DNA of 64,000 nt from Bacteroidota bacterium (GTDB taxonomy: Bacteria; Bacteroidota; Bacteroidia; Bacteroidales; Bacteroidaceae): positions 62,001 through 126,000 of the forward strand of contig JAFABG010000031.1 of NCBI GenBank assembly GCA_023426145.1, in the 5' to 3' direction. Under the pieces are notes generated by a model, which was not told the origin of the DNA, did no database searches, and saw only the letters and a program-made list of their open reading frames with translations. Both the position numbers and the translations under genes were made by a program. This document shows positions 19,561 to 25,533 of this stretch, piece after piece (position 1 is the first letter of the stretch; every line of letters starts with the position of its first letter).

Positions 19561-19904
19561 TGAAAAAGATATTTATTGGAGCTTTAGGAATCCTGTTTAT
19601 GGCTTCTTGTACTACAACGAACAATTTGTATTCATGGTATGATTATGAAGACGCCACATATCAATACAGTAAACGGCAAACAGAGGAATTGCAGGTTAAG
19701 ATGCTTGCACAATATCAAAAATTAATTGATAAACAAAATGGTGTTCGTGGTGTTGTTCCTCCGGGTTTGTATGCAGAATATGGATTTCTTTTGTATAAAG
19801 CAGGAAAGAAGGAGGAAGGTTTACAATTTCTCAAACAAGAAACAACGCTTTATCCTGAGTCGGAAAAGTATATTTCACGAATTGTTAAACAGCTAGAAAA
19901 ATGA
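19560..19904 (+). CDS. DUF4810 lipoprotein
   Basis: Small lipoprotein (lipobox MASC) of the DUF4810 family. The mature part opens with NNLYSWYDYEDATYQYSK and then has a TPR-like helical stretch (GLYAEYGFLLYKAGKKEEGLQFLKQE region). The ATG at 19560 overlaps the preceding TGA as TGATG; a GTG three bases earlier is the alternative start. DUF4810 proteins are normally found with DUF799 and CsgG-like partners, as here. Confidence 0.85.
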   Translation: MKKIFIGALGILFMASCTTTNNLYSWYDYEDATYQYSKRQTEELQVKMLAQYQKLIDKQNGVRGVVPPGLYAEYGFLLYKAGKKEEGLQFLKQETTLYPESEKYISRIVKQLEK

Positions 19905-20584
19905 AAAATATAATATCAGTATTATTAGTTGCAGTATCTTTTGTTTCTTGCACTACATATAAATCTCTGGGGACGCTGGGAGAGCAATATCCTGGCATGT
20001 ATGAAGAGAAACCTTTGGCAATTGCAATTATGCCTCCAATAAATCGAACTACGCATGCCGAGGCTAAGGATTACTTTTACACGACGATGTACATGCCTCT
20101 TTGTGAAAAAGGATATTATGTTTATTCTCCATACCTCACAATGGAGATGTTTCAACAAGAAAGTGCTTATGATGCTGAACAGTTTATTGAGGGGGATTTG
20201 ACTCCATTTAGAAATGTGCTTGGTGCTGATGCGGTTATGTTTACAATTATTAAGGACTGGAACAGAAATAATGTTGGAGGGTTAATTACGGTAGATGTTG
20301 AATATGTATTGCGTTCTACTAAAACAGGGCAGACTTTGTATACTCGTGAAGGGAATGTTAAAGTTGACACTAGTATAAGTAGCAGCGGAGGTGGTGGCTT
20401 AGGTGCATTAGTTGGAATGATTGCAACAGCTATTAATACAGCCGCAACTGACAAAGTTGTGGCAGGAAGAAAGTGTAATGCGTTTGTTCTTTCGGATATG
20501 CCGGCTGGGAAATATTCAAATCTATATGAGAAGGATGCAAAGAATCCTGCAGGGGATAAATTTGTGAAAGCAACTGTAAAATAA
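19901..20584 (+). CDS. DUF799 lipoprotein (GNA1162-like)
   Basis: Lipoprotein (lipobox FVSC) of 227 residues in the DUF799 family, whose Neisseria member GNA1162 is structurally TolB-like. Seen here are PLAIAIMPPINRTTHAEAKDYF, the MYMPLCEKGYYVYSPYLTMEMFQ region and the ADAVMFTIIKDW strand. A Gly-rich loop (SSSGGGGLGALVG) interrupts the C-terminal half. Overlaps DUF4810 by 4 bp and is the last gene before a terminator-like hairpin. Confidence 0.85.
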   Translation: MKNIISVLLVAVSFVSCTTYKSLGTLGEQYPGMYEEKPLAIAIMPPINRTTHAEAKDYFYTTMYMPLCEKGYYVYSPYLTMEMFQQESAYDAEQFIEGDLTPFRNVLGADAVMFTIIKDWNRNNVGGLITVDVEYVLRSTKTGQTLYTREGNVKVDTSISSSGGGGLGALVGMIATAINTAATDKVVAGRKCNAFVLSDMPAGKYSNLYEKDAKNPAGDKFVKATVK

Positions 20585-20612
20585 AAGCGTTTGCTATTTT
20601 TTAGACTTATTT

Positions 20613-20648
20613 GAGGGGCAGGTCTTGAAAGATCTATGTCCCTCTTTT
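20613..20648 (+). terminator. Probable terminator of the CsgG operon
   Basis: GAGGG/CCCTC arms with an internal AGGTCTT/AAGATCT-like stem, followed by TTTT, 29 bp after the DUF799 stop. Confidence 0.55.
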
Positions 20649-20701
20649 GTTGAGGTGTGTAAGGAAAGGGCTTGTAACCTAATCTTTTGATATGAATAAT
20701 A

Positions 20702-20734
20702 AAAAAGCAGTTACGATATTCGTAACTGCTTTTT
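20702..20734. terminator. Bidirectional terminator next to tRNA-Met
   Basis: Perfect inverted repeat AAAAGCAGTTACGA / TCGTAACTGCTTTT with a 3-nt loop, bounded by A- and T-runs. It sits three bases beyond the tRNA 3' end on the minus strand and also blocks plus-strand read-through. Confidence 0.8.
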
Positions 20735-20736
20735 CG

Positions 20737-20810
20737 TGGACCAGCCTGGGCTTGAACCAGGGACCTCCAGATTATGAGTCTGTTGCTCTAACCAACTGAG
20801 CTACAAGTCC
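20737..20810 (-). tRNA. tRNA-Met (anticodon CAT)
   Basis: The minus strand folds as a cloverleaf. The acceptor stem starts GGACTTG and pairs with CTGGTCC, with one T-T mismatch and one T-G pair. The D-arm is AGCTCAGTTGGTTAGAGC. The anticodon loop is CTCATAA, giving CAT. The T-arm is CCTGGTTCAAGCCCAGG. CCA is not encoded after the discriminator A. Elongator Met is most likely, since the initiator-specific GC anticodon stem is absent. A lysidine-modified tRNA-Ile with the same gene anticodon cannot be excluded. Confidence 0.88.
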
Positions 20811-20899
20811 GATGTATCCGTTTTTCGGATGCGGTGACAAAAGTAGTGCTTTCTATCGAATTATGCAAGTTATTCCAATAAAAAACGATGAGGTTTTTT

Positions 20900-21211
20900 C
20901 TAAAACTTATATGTACGTTTGGGGTTCTTGGGGAACCATCCTTTTTTGACTCTTTCTTCTTGTTCGAAAACTTCCTTAATGGTCCAAAACGAAGAAAAAG
21001 CAAATACGCCTAGTAGTGAAGAGATGATGACATTGTCAACGCTCAGTGACGCGACTACGCCAACAAGACCGAGTAGAAGAAAAATCCACCAGCATTTGGT
21101 GCCCCAATAATATTCGGCCTTTACCACCACTGGATGAAAAAGGCCGATAATCAAAAAGGTACAAATTCCTACAAACAAACCTGCAAGATGGTATTCGTTT
21201 AATAGATCCAT
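20900..21211 (-). CDS. DUF4491 small membrane protein
   Basis: Protein of 103 residues with three or four hydrophobic segments (LAGLFVGICTFLIIGLFHP, WWIFLLLGLVGVVASL, VIISSLLGVFAFSSFW). The layout matches DUF4491, an uncharacterised Bacteroidota family. It lies five bases after the Lrp-family gene and is probably co-transcribed with it. Function unknown. Confidence 0.8.
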   Translation of the reverse strand: MDLLNEYHLAGLFVGICTFLIIGLFHPVVVKAEYYWGTKCWWIFLLLGLVGVVASLSVDNVIISSLLGVFAFSSFWTIKEVFEQEERVKKGWFPKNPKRTYKF

Positions 21212-21216
21212 TTTGA

Positions 21217-21681
21217 TTACTTTTCGTTACGAATCGGAATTTCTTTCTTGATACTTTGCTCAAGAGATATTAGTGTTTCTGTAGCCACTACACCTGGGAT
21301 TTCCTGCATTCTATTATTCAACAGATCCATTAAGTGTTCGTTGTCACAAGCGTATACTTTAGTCAGCATGGTGTATGGACCAGTAGTGAAATGACATTCT
21401 ACGATTTCAGGGATCTTTTCTAGTTCAGAAACTACAGTTTTATACATAGAACCTTTTTCTAGTTTGATTCCAACGTAAGTACAAGTTCTATATCCTAGAG
21501 ATTTTGGGTTAACATGGTAGCCTGAGCCTATGATTACACCTAAGTCAATTAGTCTTTGTACGCGTTGGTGAATAGCAGCACGCGACACGCCACATTCGGC
21601 TGCAACGTCTTTGAAGGGGATACGGGCATTCTGTGAGATAATCTCCAGAATCTGCCTGTCGAGGTTGTCTATTTTTTCCAT
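21217..21681 (-). CDS. Lrp/AsnC-family transcriptional regulator
   Basis: DNA-binding regulator of 154 residues. The N-terminal winged helix-turn-helix (LDRQILEIISQNARIPFKDVAAECGVSRAAIHQRVQ region) is followed by a RAM ligand-binding domain (about 70-145). Proteins of this family form octameric rings and respond to amino acids. A TATATTTG -7 element lies 41 bp upstream. The regulated genes are not evident; the immediate partner is DUF4491. Confidence 0.92.
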   Translation of the reverse strand: MEKIDNLDRQILEIISQNARIPFKDVAAECGVSRAAIHQRVQRLIDLGVIIGSGYHVNPKSLGYRTCTYVGIKLEKGSMYKTVVSELEKIPEIVECHFTTGPYTMLTKVYACDNEHLMDLLNNRMQEIPGVVATETLISLEQSIKKEIPIRNEK

Positions 21682-21721
21682 AATAATAAATTATTTATTT
21701 CAGTTGTTATCAAATAGTAAG

Positions 21722-21729
21722 CAAATATA
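21722..21729 (-). promoter_or_regulatory. -7 element before the Lrp-family gene
   Basis: Minus-strand TATATTTG, consensus TAnnTTTG, 41 bp before the ATG at 21681. No clear -33. Confidence 0.45.
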
Positions 21730-21776
21730 AAGATTTATTTTAATTATTCTTCTTTTATAGCAGAAAAAATACGAAA

Positions 21777-21823
21777 AAGCAAAAGAAAGGAGCGCAAAGA
21801 CCTTGCACTCCTTTCTTTTGCTT
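21777..21823 (-). terminator. Terminator of the FKBP operon
   Basis: A 16-bp perfect inverted repeat (AAGCAAAAGAAAGGAG with its complement) encloses a 15-nt inner region. On the minus strand it is followed by TTTTT-rich sequence. It lies 19 bp past the FKBP stop. Confidence 0.85.
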
Positions 21824-21841
21824 ATAGAAATAAATCTTCAA

Positions 21842-22717
21842 TTATTTATTATCTTTTTCGATACCTAATAGTTCTACTTCAAATATAAGTGTAGAGAATG
21901 GTTTGATTTGTCCAGATTCTCTTGAACCGTAAGCAAGTTCTTGAGGGATATAAAGTTCCCATTTAGAACCAACAGGCATCATTGTCAATGCTTCTGTCCA
22001 GCCTTTGATTACTTGGTTAGCACGGAAAGTAGCAGGCTCGTTACGTTTGAAAGAGCTGTCAAATTCAGTACCATCGATCAAAGTACCTTTGTAGTTAACT
22101 TTCACTTTGCAAGTGTCAGCAGGAACTTCACCTTTACCTTCAGTAATAATCTTGTATTGAAGACCGCTTGCTGTAGTTTTTACACCTTCTTTAGTTTTGT
22201 TTTCAGCAAGGAATTTTTCACCAGCAGCTTTGTTGTCAGCGTATTTTTCTTGCATAGCTTTTGCTTTGATTGTTTCCATAGCTGTGCGAGTATAAGCTTG
22301 AGCAGCTTCCATAGTCATCAAACCGCCTTTTTCTAATGTACCAGCGATGAAACCAGCTAAGAAATTTTCTTTGCTGATAGTCTTAGTAGAGTCACCAGCG
22401 AATAATTCTTGGTTGATACCTTTCACCATTTGGTTGCTGATTTGTTGACCAATTTGAAGACCAGCCATGTAAGCTACGTCTTTCTTGCTAGTTTTGTTTG
22501 CACCTTCGTTCAAACCTTTGATGAATTCTGCCATGTAAGCAGTATCAACGTCCATACGACCAGTCAAATAGCCTTTCAAACCTTGAGTTTGAGACATACC
22601 GATTGAATAAGACAGTGAGTCGATGTCTGATTTCAGATTTGCTTTAGGAGCTTGAGCAGTACAAGAAGCAAGGCCTGTAGCAGCGGCAATAGCCATAAAA
22701 ATACTTACTTTTTTCAT
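21842..22717 (-). CDS. FKBP-type peptidyl-prolyl isomerase, lipoprotein
   Basis: Periplasmic folding catalyst anchored as a lipoprotein: from the ATG at 22717 the signal ends GLASC. The N-terminal helical dimerisation domain (about 20-160; SYSIGMSQTQGLKGYL) resembles FkpA/Mip. The C-terminal FKBP domain (about 180-285) holds VNYKGTLIDGTEFDSS and VIKGWTEAL...LAYGSRESG. The frame extends 7 codons to 22738, but the later ATG gives a proper lipoprotein signal. It is the second of two adjacent FKBP genes. Confidence 0.9.
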   Translation of the reverse strand: MKKVSIFMAIAAATGLASCTAQAPKANLKSDIDSLSYSIGMSQTQGLKGYLTGRMDVDTAYMAEFIKGLNEGANKTSKKDVAYMAGLQIGQQISNQMVKGINQELFAGDSTKTISKENFLAGFIAGTLEKGGLMTMEAAQAYTRTAMETIKAKAMQEKYADNKAAGEKFLAENKTKEGVKTTASGLQYKIITEGKGEVPADTCKVKVNYKGTLIDGTEFDSSFKRNEPATFRANQVIKGWTEALTMMPVGSKWELYIPQELAYGSRESGQIKPFSTLIFEVELLGIEKDNK

Positions 22718-22738
22718 TTTGCTTTGAAATTTTGTCAT

Positions 22739-23362
22739 TTATAATACTTCGATTAATTCTACTTCAAAAACTAATGTGCTGTGTGGTGGAATCATTTCTC
22801 CTGCACCTCTAGCTCCATAAGCTAGGTCTGAAGGGATATATAATTTCCATTTTGAACCTTCGGGCATCAATTGTAATGCTTCCACCCATCCTGGGATTAC
22901 TTGGGTAACACCAAATACTGCCGGTTCACCACGTTTAACAGAGCTGTCGAACAGGGTACCATCAATTAATGTACCTTCGTAATGGCATCTTACCTGATCG
23001 GTAGCTTTCGCCAATTTGCCAGTACCTTCATTGATCACTTCATATTGTAGTCCGCTAGGTAATGTAACAATCCCTGGTTTTTTCTTGTTTTCTTCAAGAA
23101 AAGCTTTTCCTTGTTCGATTGAAACTGCGCTCATTTTAGCTTCTAGTTCTTCGAAGTATTTGTTTACTATTTCACGGGCTTCCTGATGGCTGATAGCTGT
23201 TTGGTTGCCTTCTAATACATCTTTAATTGCTTGTGCAAAGTCATCTACAGCAATGTCTTTTGCACCCATGCTCAATAAGTTTTGACCGATTCCCAGTCCA
23301 ATAGCGTAACTGAATTTATCCATATAATATTTTTGTTGAAGATTGAAATCCATTTCCTTCAT
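22739..23362 (-). CDS. FKBP-type peptidyl-prolyl isomerase without signal peptide
   Basis: FKBP isomerase of about 208 residues with the same two-part layout as its downstream neighbour: helical N-terminal domain (DKFSYAIGLGIGQNLLSMG) and C-terminal FKBP domain (CHYEGTLIDGTLFDSS, VIPGWVEALQLMPEGSKW, DLAYGARGAGEMIPP). It has no visible signal peptide, so a cytosolic role is likely, while its paralogue is exported. ATGs at 23362 and 23353 are both plausible; the ORF also extends to a TTG at 23377. The pair looks like an old tandem duplication. Confidence 0.88.
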   Translation of the reverse strand: MKEMDFNLQQKYYMDKFSYAIGLGIGQNLLSMGAKDIAVDDFAQAIKDVLEGNQTAISHQEAREIVNKYFEELEAKMSAVSIEQGKAFLEENKKKPGIVTLPSGLQYEVINEGTGKLAKATDQVRCHYEGTLIDGTLFDSSVKRGEPAVFGVTQVIPGWVEALQLMPEGSKWKLYIPSDLAYGARGAGEMIPPHSTLVFEVELIEVL

Positions 23363-23399
23363 GGTTTTAGGCTTCAATCAATTGCAAATTTATGAGTCG

Positions 23400-23407
23400 C
23401 AAAAGTA
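23400..23407 (-). promoter_or_regulatory. -7 element for the FKBP gene pair
   Basis: Minus-strand TACTTTTG, 38 bp before the ATG at 23362. Confidence 0.45.
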
Positions 23408-23555
23408 CACGTTTTATTTGAATGATTAAGTTTTTAGTATTTAAAAATTCTTATATCTGTGAAAGTTGTTCTATTTTTCGCCTGTTTTTTATTATTGTTC
23501 GCTACAGATGTTCAGATTAGGGGTGTTAAACATTTCTTTATCCGATGATTCTACT

Positions 23556-23563
23556 TATTTTTG
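23556..23563 (+). promoter_or_regulatory. -7 element and RBS before the sirtuin gene
   Basis: TATTTTTG matches TAnnTTTG; a strong AAAGGAG ribosome binding site follows at 23581-23587, 8 bp before the ATG. Confidence 0.5.
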
Positions 23564-23595
23564 TATGTTTCTAAATATATAAAGGAGAATCGTAA

Positions 23596-24294
23596 ATGAA
23601 GAATTTGGTCGTATTAACTGGTGCTGGCATGAGTGCCGAAAGTGGAATAAGTACATTTCGTGATGCAGGTGGTCTTTGGGATAAATATCCGGTGGAACAA
23701 GTGGCTACTCCTGAGGGATATCAACGTGATCCGAAGCTGGTTATACAATTCTATAATGAACGCAGAAAGCAGTTATTAAGGGTGACTCCCAATCAAGGGC
23801 ATGAGCTACTCGCTCAATTGGAAGCGGATTATCATGTAACTATAGTTACGCAGAACATTGATAATTTGCATGAGCGTGCAGGGAGCACACATATCATTCA
23901 TTTGCATGGTGAATTAACAAAGGTTTGTTCCAGTCGCGATCCGCAGAATCCACATTATATTAAAGAGTTGCTACCGGAAGAGTTTGAAGTACACATTGGC
24001 GATCTTGCAGGGGACGGTTCGCAGCTTCGTCCTTTTATTGTGTGGTTTGGTGAGGCAGTCCCCGAGATTGAGACGGCTATTCAGTATGTGGAGAAAGCTG
24101 ACATCTTTGTAATTATAGGTACTTCGCTCAATGTTTATCCTGCGGCTGGTCTACTCCATTATGTGCCGAGAGGAGCAGAGGTTTATCTGATAGATCCTAA
24201 GCCGGTAGATACACATACCTCTCGCAATATACATGTGATCCAGAAAGGTGCTTCTGAAGGTATGCAAGAACTGAAAGGCCTTTTAGGCGTGTGA
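23596..24294 (+). CDS. Sir2-family NAD-dependent protein deacylase (class III type)
   Basis: NAD+-consuming lysine deacylase of 232 residues. NAD-binding GAGMSAESGI and TQNIDNLHERAG are present, with the catalytic His103 in HLHGE. Tyr53 and Arg56 (FYNERR) match the YxxR signature of SIRT5-like enzymes, which favour succinyl/malonyl-lysine. The zinc-binding Cys tetrad of most sirtuins is missing: the loop after HLHGE has a single Cys. This is seen in some bacterial members. A 22-bp repeat array begins 34 bp after the stop. Confidence 0.9.
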   Translation: MKNLVVLTGAGMSAESGISTFRDAGGLWDKYPVEQVATPEGYQRDPKLVIQFYNERRKQLLRVTPNQGHELLAQLEADYHVTIVTQNIDNLHERAGSTHIIHLHGELTKVCSSRDPQNPHYIKELLPEEFEVHIGDLAGDGSQLRPFIVWFGEAVPEIETAIQYVEKADIFVIIGTSLNVYPAAGLLHYVPRGAEVYLIDPKPVDTHTSRNIHVIQKGASEGMQELKGLLGV

Positions 24295-24327
24295 ACTGTT
24301 TGATTGGGAAGGATCGTTTATTCTTTT

Positions 24328-24459
24328 CAATGATGCTTAATTCTCTATTTGATGAGAAAAAGTTCTTATCATAACGAGAAAATATTTTCATTGCTATGAG
24401 AATAATTTCTCAAAGCAATGAGATTTTTTTCTCATAGCAATGAATCTCTCTGAGAATAT
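24328..24459. repeat. Array A: six degenerate 22-bp palindromic units
   Basis: Within the 363-bp gap between the sirtuin and SGNH genes, units begin at 24328, 24350, 24372, 24394, 24416 and 24438. The two best units (24394, 24416) match at 17 of 22 positions. The consensus is close to CTATGAGAA-N4-TTCTCATAG, so every unit is nearly its own reverse complement and could fold as a hairpin. A perfect 14-bp inverted pair (CATTGCTATGAGAA at 24389-24402, TTCTCATAGCAATG at 24429-24442) arises from neighbouring units. There are no unique spacers, so it is not CRISPR. Function unknown. Confidence 0.8.
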
Positions 24460-24588
24460 GAAGGGCTAAATATGATCTTGTTTTTGTAATTCCCGAATAT
24501 AGGCAAGAAATCTCTTTTTATTCGCTTGTGCAACATGAAATTCTAGGATATTGTACTATTTTCTATAGTATGTATAGGTATTAAACGC

Positions 24589-24596
24589 TATTTTTG
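24589..24596 (+). promoter_or_regulatory. -7 element for the SGNH-GH115 pair
   Basis: TATTTTTG, 61 bp before the ATG at 24658 and about 130 bp after array A. Confidence 0.45.
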
Positions 24597-24657
24597 CTTT
24601 CGTAAAATACCATTGGTGTATTCCCATTGATTGAAAAACTATTGAAAGACAAATGAT

Positions 24658-25518
24658 ATGAAGATTAAAAAACTTATCCTATTAAATGCTTTACTGTTTT
24701 GTTCTATATCCTTGTTGGCTCAACAACAAGAAGTAAAAAATGTCTCTACCGAAAGCAGACAAGAGTCGATATCTTTTCAACATCCTTGGCAAGGTAAAAA
24801 AGTGGGCTTTATTGGAGATTCTATCACCGATCCAAATTGTTATGGAAGTAGCATAAAGAAGTATTGGGATTTTTTGAAAGATTGGTTGGGCATCACACCT
24901 TTTGTTTATGGCATTAGTGGACGCCAGTGGGATGACGTACCTCGCCAAGCTGAGAAACTAAAAGAAGAGCATGGTGATGATGTTGATGCTATCTTAGTAT
25001 TTATAGGAACCAATGACTATAATGCCGGAGTGCCCATTGGCGAGTGGTTCACTGAACAAGAAGAACAAGTGTTGGCTGCTCACGGAGCAATGAAAAAGCT
25101 GGTTGTTCGTAAACGGCGTACTCCTGTGATGACCAAAGAAACCTATAAAGGACGTATTAATATGGGGATTAGTCAGTTGAAGAAACTCTATCCTGACAAG
25201 CAGATCATTTTGTTAACTCCTTTGCATCGTGCATTGGCCAACTTCAACGAAAAGAATGTTCAGCCTGATGAGAATTATCAGAATAGTTGTGGAGAATATA
25301 TTGATGCCTATATAAAAGCCGTGAAGGAGGCTGCGAATATTTGGGGCGTACCCGTGATTGATTTTAATTCCGTAACGGGTATGAATCCGATGATTGAAGA
25401 ACAATTGATCTATTTCCATGATAAGTCTTATGATCGCTTGCATCCGAATAGTGTAGGGCAAGAGCGCATGGCACGTACCTTAATGTATCAGTTATTAGCT
25501 CTTCCGCCAGTCTTTTAA
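24658..25518 (+). CDS. Secreted SGNH/GDSL esterase
   Basis: Serine esterase/lipase-fold hydrolase with a signal peptide ending SLLAQQ. Block I GFIGDSITDPN has the catalytic Ser, block III is IGTNDYNAG, and block V DRLHPN supplies Asp/His. The gene lies 15 bp before a GH115 alpha-glucuronidase, so removal of acetyl (or similar) esters from xylan is a fair inference. It has one SGNH domain and no carbohydrate-binding module. The acyl group released cannot be read from sequence. Confidence 0.85.
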   Translation: MKIKKLILLNALLFCSISLLAQQQEVKNVSTESRQESISFQHPWQGKKVGFIGDSITDPNCYGSSIKKYWDFLKDWLGITPFVYGISGRQWDDVPRQAEKLKEEHGDDVDAILVFIGTNDYNAGVPIGEWFTEQEEQVLAAHGAMKKLVVRKRRTPVMTKETYKGRINMGISQLKKLYPDKQIILLTPLHRALANFNEKNVQPDENYQNSCGEYIDAYIKAVKEAANIWGVPVIDFNSVTGMNPMIEEQLIYFHDKSYDRLHPNSVGQERMARTLMYQLLALPPVF

Positions 25519-25533
25519 TAATACATATACTCG

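Noticed and set aside
24328..24459. CRISPR array
   Set aside because: Units abut directly, with no unique spacers, and no cas genes are present.
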